DNA from: Negativicutes bacterium
Lineage (GTDB): Bacteria > Bacillota_C > Negativicutes > Acidaminococcales > Acidaminococcaceae
Reading direction: 5' to 3'
DNA: 64,000 bases
NCBI GenBank assembly: GCA_009930275.1
Contig: RZYP01000001.1
Coordinates: 186,001-250,000 of the forward strand
The notes beneath the pieces are model-generated. The model searched no databases and was not told where the DNA came from. It worked only from the letters and a program-made list of their open reading frames with translations. The number at the start of each line of letters is the position of its first letter. Within the stretch, counting starts at the first letter, position 1. Positions 52,658 to 61,520 of this stretch are shown piece by piece. Position numbers and translations under genes: made by a program.

Positions 52658-53650
52658 ATGACAAAAGGTAGAATTTTTAGTGGCATGCAGCCATCGGGAC
52701 GTTTTCATCTCGGTAACTATATGGGGGCTTTAGAAAACTGGGTTAAATTACAGAATGATTATGAGTGTTTTTTCTCGATTGTCGACTTACATTCATTAAC
52801 TTCATCATTTGAAGACACGTCTAAGTTACAAGATAATATCCGAGAAATGGCGATAGATTGGCTGAGTGCCGGCCTTGACCCTGAGAAAAACACTATTTTT
52901 ATTCAATCCCATGTTAAAGAGCACTCTGAATTGTTTTTGCTTTTATCAATGATGACTCCACTTTCATGGCTTGAACGCGTGCCAACATACAAAGATAAAT
53001 TGCAGCAGCTTGGATCTCAAGGCAAAGACATCAACACTTATGGTTTCTTGGGCTATCCCGTTTTAATGGCTGCTGATATTATTTTGTATAAGGCTACTTG
53101 TGTTCCTGTAGGTGAAGACCAAGCAGCTCATTTGGAATTAACAAGAGAAATGGTTAGGCGCTTCAACTTCCTTTATAAAAAAGAGGTTTTTCCAGAGCCG
53201 CAAGCTGTTTACTCCAAGGCTAAAGTTTTGCCTGGGATTGATGGAAGAAAAATGAGCAAATCCTATGGAAACACAATACCTTTTGGTGCCGGCCCTGTTG
53301 AAATGAAAGAGCGCGTACGTCTTATGGTCACAGATCCAAATCGTATTAAAAAAACAGACAAAGGCAATCCGGACATATGTACGGTTTACACCTTTCACAA
53401 AGTCTTCAATCCGGAAAATAGCGACGTTATTGCCTGCCAATGCCGTGAAGCTGAGATTGGCTGCGTGCAGTGTAAAAATTGTCTGGCTGAAAAAATGAAT
53501 ACTTTGTTGGCCGATATCCATATAAGGCGTGAAGAAATAAAGAATAAGCCTAATTATATTCGTGAAGTTTTAGAATATGGTGCTGTAAGAGCACGCAAAG
53601 TTGCTGCTGCCAACATGGAGGAAATTAAATCTGCAATGAATGTATTATAA
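52658..53650 (+). CDS. trpS: Tryptophanyl-tRNA synthetase
   Basis: Class Ic aminoacyl-tRNA synthetase, 330 aa. The HIGH-type motif is in SGMQPSGRFHLGNYMGAL near residues 7-24, and the KMSKS motif GRKMSKSYGN lies near 197. Adenylate and tryptophan site segments GFLGYPVLMAADIILYKA near 129 and PVGEDQAAHLELTREMVRRFN near 150 are intact. A four-cysteine cluster (CQCREAEIGCVQCKNCLAEK near 267-286) replaces the usual C-terminal linker and could bind a metal or iron-sulfur cluster, as in some TrpRS. AAAAGGGGA precedes ATG 52658. No T-box leader is visible in the short upstream gap. Confidence 0.95.
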   Translation: MTKGRIFSGMQPSGRFHLGNYMGALENWVKLQNDYECFFSIVDLHSLTSSFEDTSKLQDNIREMAIDWLSAGLDPEKNTIFIQSHVKEHSELFLLLSMMTPLSWLERVPTYKDKLQQLGSQGKDINTYGFLGYPVLMAADIILYKATCVPVGEDQAAHLELTREMVRRFNFLYKKEVFPEPQAVYSKAKVLPGIDGRKMSKSYGNTIPFGAGPVEMKERVRLMVTDPNRIKKTDKGNPDICTVYTFHKVFNPENSDVIACQCREAEIGCVQCKNCLAEKMNTLLADIHIRREEIKNKPNYIREVLEYGAVRARKVAAANMEEIKSAMNVL

Positions 53651-53665
53651 GAGGCAGGGGGAAAT

Positions 53666-54388
53666 ATGCCTAATTACAGCATAAAGATCCAAGATTTTGA
53701 GGGTCCGCTTGACCTTCTTATGCATTTAATAGAAAAAGATAAAATTGATATTTATGACATACCTATTGTTGACATCACTGAGCAATATATTGCTTATCTA
53801 AATGCCATGAAAGAATTCGATATGAATGTTGCCAGCGATTTTCTTTTAATGGCTGCAACCTTATTGCAGATAAAGTCAAGAATGTTACTGCCTAAACCAC
53901 CCGCAGAGGCCGAGGATGAGCAAAGTGATCCAAGACAAATGTTAGTGGAAATGTTAGTGGAATACCGTAAAATAAGAGCGCAGGCAAAATTATTGGCAGA
54001 ATGTCTGCAAGACTCAAGACGCTATTATCAGCGCCTGCCAATGCAATTGCCTGAACTAAAGAAAAGAATTAAACCTTTAGATTTTGGAGACTTGCTTAAT
54101 TCTTTAACTGGTTTATTGTGTTCGCAAGAGCCTGAGTCCGCCGTAATTGAAAGACAAAGATTCAATGTACAGGATAAAATGAAGGATATTCTTTCTTATC
54201 TTAAAAAGAATAATCTTTCCATGGAATTTCATTCAGCAGTTAACAATAATACAGAACGTAGTGAGACTATTGCAATATTTTTGGCCATACTTGAATTGTT
54301 AAGATTGAATCGCATTACGATACGACAAGGCAAACCTTTTTCAAGCATATTTATTTTTCTTAGAGAGGATGAAGCAAATGTTCTATGA
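53666..54388 (+). CDS. scpA: Segregation and condensation protein A
   Basis: Kleisin subunit of the SMC-ScpAB condensin. The 240-aa protein begins SIKIQDFEGPLDLLMHLIEKDKIDIYDIPI, the SMC-neck binding helix domain. The acidic, flexible middle and the C-terminal winged helix (SETIAIFLAILELLRLNRITIRQ) that binds the SMC head follow. GGGGGA at 53658-53663 sets the ATG. It overlaps scpB by 11 bases, so the two are coupled. Confidence 0.95.
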   Translation: MPNYSIKIQDFEGPLDLLMHLIEKDKIDIYDIPIVDITEQYIAYLNAMKEFDMNVASDFLLMAATLLQIKSRMLLPKPPAEAEDEQSDPRQMLVEMLVEYRKIRAQAKLLAECLQDSRRYYQRLPMQLPELKKRIKPLDFGDLLNSLTGLLCSQEPESAVIERQRFNVQDKMKDILSYLKKNNLSMEFHSAVNNNTERSETIAIFLAILELLRLNRITIRQGKPFSSIFIFLREDEANVL

Positions 54389-54926
54389 TTACCTGCGCGG
54401 GCATGTCGAGGCATTGCTTTTTGCTTCTGGAGAACCTTTGTCAGAAAAAAAGATTGCCGAAATATTGCAAACTGAGCCTGAAACGGTAGAACGACTGATT
54501 GCTCTTTTGGAAGAAGATTATGAAAGTAAAAATAGAGGGATTTGCATACGACGCGTTGCTGGTGGCTATCAGTTGGTTACTAAGCCTGAAATGGATACTT
54601 TGATTAGGCAGCTTATTGCACAACAGGAATTAAAACTTTCTAATGCCGCCATGGAAACTCTGGCCATTGTTGCTTTCAAACAGCCTGTAACGAGGTCAGA
54701 GATGGAAGCAATTCGTGGAGTCAAGGTTGACGGAGTCGTAAACACTCTTTTAGAGACAGGCTTGATATGTGAAACAGGACGTAAGGATTCACTTGGAAGA
54801 CCAATTTTGTATGGAACAACCGATCTTTTTCTAACAACCTTTGGGTTTAATTCATTAGATGAATTGCCTTCTTTACCTGTTGATTTATCGCCGTGGCAAG
54901 CAGAAAAAGTTGAAGAGGATGAGTGA
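54378..54926 (+). CDS. scpB: Segregation and condensation protein B
   Basis: ScpA-binding dimeric subunit of condensin, 182 aa with two winged-helix domains. Characteristic segments are HVEALLFASGEPLSEKKIAEIL near 9-30, RRVAGGYQLVTKPEM, LSNAAMETLAIVAFKQPVTRSEMEAIRGVK near 85-114 and GRKDSLGRPILYGTTDLFLTTFGF near 131-154. Two ATGs occur; the second (54378) is 9 nt from the AGGA ending at 54368, the first is adjacent to it. Its stop codon overlaps the start of a terminator hairpin. Confidence 0.94.
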   Translation: MFYDYLRGHVEALLFASGEPLSEKKIAEILQTEPETVERLIALLEEDYESKNRGICIRRVAGGYQLVTKPEMDTLIRQLIAQQELKLSNAAMETLAIVAFKQPVTRSEMEAIRGVKVDGVVNTLLETGLICETGRKDSLGRPILYGTTDLFLTTFGFNSLDELPSLPVDLSPWQAEKVEEDE

Positions 54927-54927
54927 T

Positions 54928-54958
54928 AAAACCGGATCGTATTCGTTCCGGTTTTTTT
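54928..54958 (+). terminator. Terminator after scpB
   Basis: AAAACCGGA (54928-54936) pairs with TCCGGTTTT (54946-54954), followed by TTTG. Confidence 0.85.
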
Positions 54959-54974
54959 GAAAATGTCGGCACCG

Positions 54975-55002
54975 TTAAAGTGTCTATGATAAAATATATA
55001 AT
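54975..55002 (+). promoter_or_regulatory. Possible promoter upstream of rluB
   Basis: TTAAAG at 54975-54980 and TATAAT at 54997-55002, 16-bp spacer. The -35 is weak. Confidence 0.4.
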
Positions 55003-55025
55003 GAAGTTGAAATTGAGGTATAGAA

Positions 55026-55754
55026 ATGGAAGAAAGATTACAGAAAATTCTTGCGGCCGCCGGCATTGCATCGAGGCGAGAAGCGGAAAAAATCATTTTG
55101 TCCGGCAGGGTTAAGGTTAACGGCAAGTTAGTGAAAGAGCTGGGAGCAAAATTTGGGCCAAAGGCTTTTATTACTGTTGACGGGAAACCAATAAAGAATG
55201 AGAAAAAAGTATATTATTTATTTTACAAGCCGAGGAGCGTCGTAACCACTATGGCTGATCCCCAAGGCAGACGCACTGTGTCGGATTTTCTAAAGGATAT
55301 AACGGAAAAAGTTTTTCCGGTTGGACGCTTGGATTACAACACTGAAGGGCTTCTTCTGTTGACTAATGACGGCAATTTGGCGCAAAAGCTGACACATCCG
55401 AAAAACGAGATTAATAAATCTTACCGTGTCGTTGTCGTCGGTATTGTTCCTCAAGAAAAATTAGATTTGTTGAGAATAGGAGTTAAATTAGAAGATGGTG
55501 TGACAGCACCGGCCCTGGTTGATTTAGTTGAATATGATCATGTGAAGAATTTATCAGTTTTTAATGTCACTATTCATGAGGGGAAAAATCGTCAAATCAG
55601 ACGTATGTGTGACTATATTGGTTTCCCTGTAAGACAGTTAAAACGCTACAAAATCGCCAACTTGACTTTGAATGGCTTAAACCGTGGTCAATACAGGCCG
55701 CTTTATGAGGAAGAACTGCAGGCTCTTTTAAAGGCGGTAGATGCGCATGAGTAA
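55026..55754 (+). CDS. rluB: 23S rRNA pseudouridine synthase RluB-type
   Basis: RsuA/RluB family pseudouridine synthase, 242 aa, expected to modify U2605 (E. coli numbering) of 23S rRNA. The N-terminal S4 domain (RLQKILAAAGIASRREAEKI) precedes the catalytic domain with Asp103 in PVGRLDYNTEGLLLLTNDG. HEGKNRQIRRMCDYIGFPV is near 187. A GAGG at 55015-55018 is a modest site for ATG 55026. The stop overlaps the next gene by 8 bases. scpB-rluB adjacency is common in Firmicutes. Confidence 0.92.
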   Translation: MEERLQKILAAAGIASRREAEKIILSGRVKVNGKLVKELGAKFGPKAFITVDGKPIKNEKKVYYLFYKPRSVVTTMADPQGRRTVSDFLKDITEKVFPVGRLDYNTEGLLLLTNDGNLAQKLTHPKNEINKSYRVVVVGIVPQEKLDLLRIGVKLEDGVTAPALVDLVEYDHVKNLSVFNVTIHEGKNRQIRRMCDYIGFPVRQLKRYKIANLTLNGLNRGQYRPLYEEELQALLKAVDAHE

Positions 55755-56988
55755 TGTTATAGTAGTTGGTGGCGGTGCTGCCGGTTTGTTAGCAGGTATT
55801 GCTGCTGCGGAGCAAGGTGCTCAGGTTATAATTTTGGAAAAAATGTTTGCTCCCGGACGTAAGATATTAATTACGGGCAAGGGTCGCTGTAATATTACAA
55901 ATGATTGTGAGATACCAGAAATAATCAAAAATCTTCCTGGCAATGGTCGTTTTTTGAACAGTGCCTTACATAGGTTTTCAAATAACGACATAGTTAATAT
56001 GCTGGAAAGCCATGGTTTAAAAACAAAAGTAGAACGTGGCGGGCGCGTTTTCCCGGTTACAGATAAAGCTAAAGATGTTGTCGATACGTTATTAAACATT
56101 TTTCGTGCATTAGGTGGGGAAATAAGAACCGACAAGTTAGTTTCCAGTGTTTTAATTGAAGATAAGCAGGTCAAAGGGGTTATTACTGTCGATGGTCATA
56201 AATATTTGGCTGACGCCGTAATCTTAGCAACAGGCGGAGCCTCTTATCCCGGTACAGGGTCTGATGGCAATGGGTTTCGTCTTGCTAAGGCCTGCGGCCA
56301 CACAATTATTGCTTTGAAACCTTCACTGGTGCCGCTTGAAAGTGATTCATGCTATATAAAGGATCTTCAGGGACTATCACTTCGCAATGTTCAAGTTTCT
56401 ATTTGTAGTGCTTCTAAAGTTCTTGGACGTGAGTTTGGAGAAATGATATTCACTCATTTCGGCTTTTCAGGTCCAATTATCTTATCATTAAGCAAGGTTG
56501 TTTCGGCTTCCTTTGAAGAAGGGGAAAAAGATTTGGACCTCATTATTGACTTAAAACCTGCACTTGACGAACAAAAACTTGATGCGCGTATCCAGCGGGA
56601 CTTTACTGCTTACGCTCGTAAACAACTTGTTAATGGAATGAAGGATTTGCTTCCGGCGAGATTGATCCCTGTCGTTTTAGATGCTGCGTTTCTTGATCCT
56701 GAGAAACCGATCAACCAGATCTCACGTGAGGAGCGCGGACGATTGGTACATAGCTTGAAAAACCTCTCATTTCCTATAACCGGCACAAGGCCGTTGGCGG
56801 AAGCAATAATAACTGCCGGTGGTGTTTCGACAAAAGAAATTAATCCAAAAACGCTTGAATCAAAAATAGTGAAGAAGTTATATTTTGCAGGAGAAATTAT
56901 TGATGTTGATGGTTACACCGGTGGCTATAATCTACAAGCTGCTTTTTCAACGGGATACGCAGCTGGTATTGCTGCCGCTCAGAATTAA
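55747..56988 (+). CDS. NAD(P)/FAD-dependent oxidoreductase, HI0933/YhiN family
   Basis: 413-aa flavoprotein of unknown role. The Rossmann motif VIVVGGGAAGLLAGIAAAEQG is at residues 4-24, with KMFAPGRKILITGKGRCNITN near 34-54. VILATGGASYPGTGSDGNGFRLAKACGH is near 158 and TGTRPLAEAIITAGGVSTKEINPKT near 343. A C-terminal FAGEIIDVDGYTGGYNLQAAFSTGYAAG closes the FAD site. The family includes BaiN; nothing ties this to bile acids. Two ATGs lie close together; 55747 is 8 nt from AAAGGCGG at 55731-55738. It overlaps rluB by 8 bases. Confidence 0.9.
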   Translation: MSNVIVVGGGAAGLLAGIAAAEQGAQVIILEKMFAPGRKILITGKGRCNITNDCEIPEIIKNLPGNGRFLNSALHRFSNNDIVNMLESHGLKTKVERGGRVFPVTDKAKDVVDTLLNIFRALGGEIRTDKLVSSVLIEDKQVKGVITVDGHKYLADAVILATGGASYPGTGSDGNGFRLAKACGHTIIALKPSLVPLESDSCYIKDLQGLSLRNVQVSICSASKVLGREFGEMIFTHFGFSGPIILSLSKVVSASFEEGEKDLDLIIDLKPALDEQKLDARIQRDFTAYARKQLVNGMKDLLPARLIPVVLDAAFLDPEKPINQISREERGRLVHSLKNLSFPITGTRPLAEAIITAGGVSTKEINPKTLESKIVKKLYFAGEIIDVDGYTGGYNLQAAFSTGYAAGIAAAQN

Positions 56989-57011
56989 TACACATAATAG
57001 GGGTGTTATTT

Positions 57012-57680
57012 TTGAAAAGTAAAAAACTTGTAATAGCTATTGATGGTCCAGCCGGTGCCGGCAAAAGCACTATCGCCAAAATGGTTGCCGAAAAATTATG
57101 TTATATTTATATTGATACAGGAGCTATGTACCGTGCGGTTACTTATAAATTTTTGCAGTCGGGATTACCTTTTGATGAAGAACTGGCTGGGAAATTAGCT
57201 GAAGATATTAACATTTGTTTCAAACCTGAAGATGGTTTGAACCGTGTATTCGTTGATGGGGAAGAAGTCACTGAAGAGATAAGGTCTCAAGCAGTAACAA
57301 CAAATGTATCCAAGGTTTCTGCCGTTGCCGCCGTGCGTACTGCTATGGTAGGCCAGCAGCGCAAGATGGGTAAAAAGGGCGGAGTAGTGTTGGATGGACG
57401 CGACATTGGCACGGTTGTTTTTCCTGATGCTAATGTCAAAATATTTTTAACAGCTGATGTGGAAGAACGAGTAAACAGAAGATACAAAGAACTTTTAGGT
57501 AAGAATCAAACTGTGGATGAACAGAAATTGCGTGATGAAATCATTGCCCGCGACAAGTATGACAGCGAGCGTGAAATATCTCCGCTGCGATGCGCTGAAG
57601 ACGCTTTCTTTCTTGATACTTCAGAAATGGATATACCTGAAGTAGTCAATAAAATTCTGGAAATCTGCAAGGTGAATTAA
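57012..57680 (+). CDS. cmk: Cytidylate kinase
   Basis: Phosphorylates CMP and dCMP. The 222-aa protein has the P-loop IAIDGPAGAGKSTIAKMVA near residues 9-27, DTGAMYRAVTYKFL near 36, LDGRDIGTVVFPDANVKIFLTA near 129-150 and the SPLRCAEDAFFLDTSEM lid/CMP segment near 194. The TTG at 57012 is preferred because TAGGGG at 56998-57003 lies 8 nt upstream. GTG 57003 overlaps that site. Followed immediately by plsC and ispH/rpsA, the standard cmk-plsC-ispH-rpsA cluster of Firmicutes. Confidence 0.95.
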   Translation: MKSKKLVIAIDGPAGAGKSTIAKMVAEKLCYIYIDTGAMYRAVTYKFLQSGLPFDEELAGKLAEDINICFKPEDGLNRVFVDGEEVTEEIRSQAVTTNVSKVSAVAAVRTAMVGQQRKMGKKGGVVLDGRDIGTVVFPDANVKIFLTADVEERVNRRYKELLGKNQTVDEQKLRDEIIARDKYDSEREISPLRCAEDAFFLDTSEMDIPEVVNKILEICKVN

Positions 57681-57681
57681 T

Positions 57682-58272
57682 ATGTTTTATTCTATTATTA
57701 AGGTAGTATTATATTTGCTTGCAAAGATATTTCTGCGTTTGGAAATAACCGGCACCGAAAATGTACCAAAGAATGGTCCGGTTGTTATTGCGAGTAATCA
57801 CTTAAGCCTTCTCGACCCGCCTATAATAGGCGTTGCGACTCCCCGCAAAATACACTTTATGGCCAAGCAAGAACTGTTTATACCTGTCCTGGGTGCCATT
57901 TATAAAACATTGGGTGCTTTTCCTGTAAGACGCGGCACGGCAGACAGAAGTGCTATAAAACATGGTATTGATTTGCTTCTTGATGAGAAGGTACTAGCCA
58001 TTTTTCCTGAGGGTACTAGAAGCAAAAATGGCAAGCTTGGCAAGGCAGAACCTGGTGCTTTGATGATGGCTGGTAAAGCGAGGGCAGTAATTATTCCTAC
58101 CGCTGTGAAAGGCGCCAATATTCGTAATAGTGGAAGATTATGGCCAAAAGTAAGAGTTGAGTTTGGCAGTCCTATCTATTTTTTAGAGGATGAACAGATA
58201 ACTAAGGACGTCATAATTAGCAAGACGGACGAGCTCATGCGTGAAATCCAAACATTGTTAGAAAAAAATTGA
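57682..58272 (+). CDS. plsC: 1-acyl-sn-glycerol-3-phosphate acyltransferase
   Basis: Membrane-associated enzyme making phosphatidic acid. The 196-aa protein has an N-terminal hydrophobic segment, the catalytic HX4D in SNHLSLLDPPIIG near residues 37-49, the substrate-binding FPEGTRSKNGKLG near 111 and PTAVKGANI near 142. It starts one base after cmk ends and stops 8 bases before the ispH start, so translation of the three genes is close-coupled. Confidence 0.92.
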   Translation: MFYSIIKVVLYLLAKIFLRLEITGTENVPKNGPVVIASNHLSLLDPPIIGVATPRKIHFMAKQELFIPVLGAIYKTLGAFPVRRGTADRSAIKHGIDLLLDEKVLAIFPEGTRSKNGKLGKAEPGALMMAGKARAVIIPTAVKGANIRNSGRLWPKVRVEFGSPIYFLEDEQITKDVIISKTDELMREIQTLLEKN

Positions 58273-58280
58273 GGTTAAAT

Positions 58281-60329
58281 ATGAAGATAATTGTTGCTGA
58301 AAATTGCGGCTTTTGTTACGGTGTCAAGCGCGCTGTAGAATTAGCTTTAAAAGCAGCTAATGAAAATAATGATGTGGCCACTCTGGGCCCGTTAATCCAT
58401 AATCCCCAAATGATTAATATGCTCGCTAAAAACAAGGTTGGGTGTTTTGCTCAACTAAGCGATTTTGCCGAAGATTCTACAGTTGTCTTAAGGTCACACG
58501 GAGTTGCCCCAGAAGTCTATGAGCAAGCTATAGCAAGAGGTCTTAAGATTATTGATGCGACTTGCCCGAATGTTTTGAATGCGCAAAAACGCGTTGCCTG
58601 TATGGCCGCAGGAGGATATCTGCCTGTTATAATAGGAGAAAAAAATCATCCTGAGGTACAGAGCATATTAGCATGGGCAGGACCGCAAGGATGCGTAGTA
58701 GAAACTATTGCTGACATCAAAAATGTGCCACCTGCTGATAAATACGGAGTTGTCGTGCAAACGACTTTTGAGGTTGAAAAGTTTGAAGAAATGATTAAGA
58801 TTCTTCAGCGTGACAGGAGTGGTGAATACAAGGTTGAAAAAACTATTTGTGATGCCACTGCTAAAAGGCAGAGTTCCGCGGTCCAGTTAGCAAAAAACGT
58901 TGATACTGTTTTCGTAATTGGTGGAAGAAACAGTGCTAATACAAGGCATTTATATGATATTGTCAAAAGAATATGCACAAATACTTTTCATATAGAGACA
59001 GCTGACGAGATCTTAATAGATATGATAAGAGCAAGTAAAACTATCGGAATTACAGCGGGAGCTTCTACTCCCGACTGGCTAATTAAGGAGGCTATTCATA
59101 AAATGGAAACAATGGAAACAATGGAGAGCTTGTTGGAAAAAGAAGGCATGCACCTGCATCTTGGAATGACTGTTACCGCTACGGTTGTTGCCATTACGAA
59201 GGAGGAAGTTATAGTCGACTTTGGTTACCAAAGTGAGGGCAGAATTCCCTTTTCTCAATGGGCGTTAGATGCAACAAGAGAAAGCATTTTAAACGAAGTC
59301 AAAATTGGTGACACTGTAACTGTCAAGGTAGTAGCAAGTGAAAATCAAGACGGTTTTGTCGAATTATCTAAGATAAAAGCTGAGGCTGAAAAAGCTTGGG
59401 ACGTTATTAAGAATTTAACAGATGACAAAAAAGTACTGGACGTCAAAGGGCTTGCTGCCGTCAAGGGTGGATTAACCGTGGCCGTTAGCGGGGTTGTCGG
59501 TTTTATTCCTGCTTCTCATTTGGAACTTAATCGTGTTGATAATATCGCAGCATATGTCGGTAAAAATATGCAGGCAGAAATTATCGAATTAGACATTGCC
59601 AAAAAACGTTTGGTATTATCGCGCCGAGGATTACTTAAATCTGAAAAGCTTGCAGCTGATAATAAATTCAGGGAAGAAAAAGCGGCACGAATTCAAGCCG
59701 TGAAAGAAGCAAAAATTGCAGCAGAAAAAGCTTCTTACGAAACTATCAATGAGGGTTTGATTGTTAAAGGAACTGTCAAAAAAGTTGCCGAATTTGGTCT
59801 TTTCGTTGAAATTGCACCTGGGTTGCAGGGGCTTGTCCATGTTTCAGAATTGTCATGGGATCGCACAAAAAAACCTTCAGAACTCTTTAAAGAGGGTGAC
59901 GCTGTTGATGTATTTATTAAGAAGATTGACCAGGAAGAGAAAAGAATTTCTCTTAGCATAAAGATGCTTACAGAAGATCCTTGGATGGCTGAAGCGTCTG
60001 AATTAAGAGAAGGGCAAATTCTTGATGGTACTGTTGAGAGGTTTTTAACATTTGGCGCTGTAGTTAAAATTACTGAAGCCGTTGAGGGTCTTGTTCACAT
60101 ATCCGAAATATCCGATGAAAGAATCAACAAACCCGAAGATGCGCTTAAAATTGGGCAGAAAGTCAGGGTTAAAATCATTAAGCTTGATAAAAAACACAAG
60201 AAAGTTGGCTTGAGCATAGCTAAAGCCCGCCAAGATGAAGAGCAGGCCGAGTATACCCCTTATTTAAATGACAAGCCGGAACTTTCAGTTGATATTTCCG
60301 AAAAGTTCTCAGCAATCAAATCAGAATAA
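58281..60329 (+). CDS. ispH: IspH (HMBPP reductase) fused to ribosomal protein S1
   Basis: Two functions in one 682-aa chain. Residues 1-280 are 4-hydroxy-3-methylbut-2-enyl diphosphate reductase, last step of the MEP pathway. The iron-sulfur cysteines are Cys12 (AENCGFCYGVKRAVE), Cys95 (IDATCPNV) and Cys191 (TICDATAKRQ), and RSHGVAPEVYE gives the HMBPP-binding His. From about 295 follow four S1 repeats: a first (HLGMTVTATVVAI), a degenerate second, and two good ones starting near 492 (IVKGTVKKVAEFGLFVEI) and near 577 (ILDGTVERFLTFGAVVKI). The fusion is known in clostridia and Negativicutes. TGAGGT at 58270-58275 sets ATG 58281. Confidence 0.95.
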   Translation: MKIIVAENCGFCYGVKRAVELALKAANENNDVATLGPLIHNPQMINMLAKNKVGCFAQLSDFAEDSTVVLRSHGVAPEVYEQAIARGLKIIDATCPNVLNAQKRVACMAAGGYLPVIIGEKNHPEVQSILAWAGPQGCVVETIADIKNVPPADKYGVVVQTTFEVEKFEEMIKILQRDRSGEYKVEKTICDATAKRQSSAVQLAKNVDTVFVIGGRNSANTRHLYDIVKRICTNTFHIETADEILIDMIRASKTIGITAGASTPDWLIKEAIHKMETMETMESLLEKEGMHLHLGMTVTATVVAITKEEVIVDFGYQSEGRIPFSQWALDATRESILNEVKIGDTVTVKVVASENQDGFVELSKIKAEAEKAWDVIKNLTDDKKVLDVKGLAAVKGGLTVAVSGVVGFIPASHLELNRVDNIAAYVGKNMQAEIIELDIAKKRLVLSRRGLLKSEKLAADNKFREEKAARIQAVKEAKIAAEKASYETINEGLIVKGTVKKVAEFGLFVEIAPGLQGLVHVSELSWDRTKKPSELFKEGDAVDVFIKKIDQEEKRISLSIKMLTEDPWMAEASELREGQILDGTVERFLTFGAVVKITEAVEGLVHISEISDERINKPEDALKIGQKVRVKIIKLDKKHKKVGLSIAKARQDEEQAEYTPYLNDKPELSVDISEKFSAIKSE

Positions 60330-60347
60330 TTATTTCTGGAGGCATTG

Positions 60348-61406
60348 ATGATTCGTGTAAAACGGAAAGCGGACCATATAAAATACGCTGCGCTGCTTGG
60401 CGACGGGCCAGTATCTTCAGGCTTCGATGATGTGAACTTTATGCACAATTGTTTGCCCAACCTAAACATGCAAATGCTTAAATTGTCCACATCTATTGCC
60501 AGTATCAAGCTTGATAATCCGCTGCTGATTAACGCAATTACCGGAGGTTCTGATAAGTCTGCTGATGTAAATCAGATGCTAGCTGAAGTAGCCGCTGAAA
60601 CTGGCTGTGCAATGGCAGTTGGTTCTCAGTATGGTGCTGTAACAAGAAACGAAGGTATAAAAAGTTTCGAGGTTGTTCGCAAGTATAATCCTGAAGGCAT
60701 CGTTTTTGCTAATATGGGTGCTAATGCCAGAGTCGAGGATGCAGAGCGTGCAGTAGAAATGTTAAAAGCAGATGGTCTGCAGATTCATCTCAATGTTGCA
60801 CAGGAGCTTATAATGCCCGAGGGCGACAAAGATTTTTACGGTTATTTGCAGAACATCGAATTAATTTGCAGCAAAGTTCAGGTACCAGTCATCGTTAAAG
60901 AAACCGGTTGTGGTATGATGAAACAGCAAGTTGCGCAGTTGCTAAATTGCGGTGTTAGCGTGATCGATGTCGGCGGGGTTGGCGGCACAAACTTTATTGC
61001 TATCGAAGCAACACGCAGAAAAGATAACTTATATAATAACTTATTAGGTTGGGGGATTCCGACGGCACTTTCGATTTTAGAGGCACGCGCAGTTTCTGAC
61101 AATTCGGTTGGCATTATTGCTTCGGGAGGAATAAGAAGTGCTCTCGATATAGCTAAAGCCCTTGCTCTTGGCGCAAATGCTGTTGCCATGGCTGGCAATA
61201 TTTTAAACAAAGTAATGGTTGATGGTGTAGCTGCTACCGCCCAAGAGATATGCGATAAGCTGCAATTGTTGCGAACCATTATGATTTTAACCGGATGCAG
61301 CAGTATATCAGCATTAAGAGAAACACCATTGTTGTTTTCCGGTGAATTATACCAGCATATTAATTGCAGAGGTTATAATTTAGCTGGATTATCACATAAA
61401 CGTTGA
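60348..61406 (+). CDS. fni: Isopentenyl-diphosphate delta-isomerase, type 2
   Basis: FMN-dependent isomerase of IPP and DMAPP, 352 aa, unrelated to type 1 Idi. Typical segments are IRVKRKADHIKYAALL at the start, FMHNCLPNL, NPLLINAITGGSDKS near 60, AVGSQYGAV near 88, LNVAQELIMPEGD near 145, KETGCGMM near 182, DVGGVGGTNFIAIEATRR near 203 and IIASGGIRSALDIAKALALGAN near 258-279. GGAGG at 60338-60342 fits ATG 60348; the preceding TTG is rejected. It lies next to ispH, so both late isoprenoid steps are adjacent. Confidence 0.93.
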   Translation: MIRVKRKADHIKYAALLGDGPVSSGFDDVNFMHNCLPNLNMQMLKLSTSIASIKLDNPLLINAITGGSDKSADVNQMLAEVAAETGCAMAVGSQYGAVTRNEGIKSFEVVRKYNPEGIVFANMGANARVEDAERAVEMLKADGLQIHLNVAQELIMPEGDKDFYGYLQNIELICSKVQVPVIVKETGCGMMKQQVAQLLNCGVSVIDVGGVGGTNFIAIEATRRKDNLYNNLLGWGIPTALSILEARAVSDNSVGIIASGGIRSALDIAKALALGANAVAMAGNILNKVMVDGVAATAQEICDKLQLLRTIMILTGCSSISALRETPLLFSGELYQHINCRGYNLAGLSHKR

Positions 61407-61422
61407 CTATATGTTTTTATGC

Positions 61423-61462
61423 GAGAGGGGCAATTGCTCCTCTTGCTTTGTGTTTTATTTTT
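61423..61462 (+). terminator. Terminator after fni
   Basis: AGAGGGGCAA (61424-61433) pairs with TTGCTCCTCT (61434-61443), one G-U pair; TGCTTTGTGTTTTATTTTTG follows. The innermost bases form the loop. Confidence 0.65.
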
Positions 61463-61477
61463 GTTTCATGTTATAAT
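61448..61477 (+). promoter_or_regulatory. Probable promoter of the DUF512 gene
   Basis: TTGTGT at 61448-61453 and TATAAT at 61472-61477, 18-bp spacer. Confidence 0.5.
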
Positions 61478-61520
61478 TACAATATTGAAGCTTATCTTAT
61501 GGTTTAGGAGAATTAATGAA

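Noticed and set aside
61419..61520. N-terminal membrane segment on the DUF512 protein
   Set aside because: The stretch is translated terminator and promoter DNA; the family starts at the PDZ domain and ATG 61521 has a good ribosome site.
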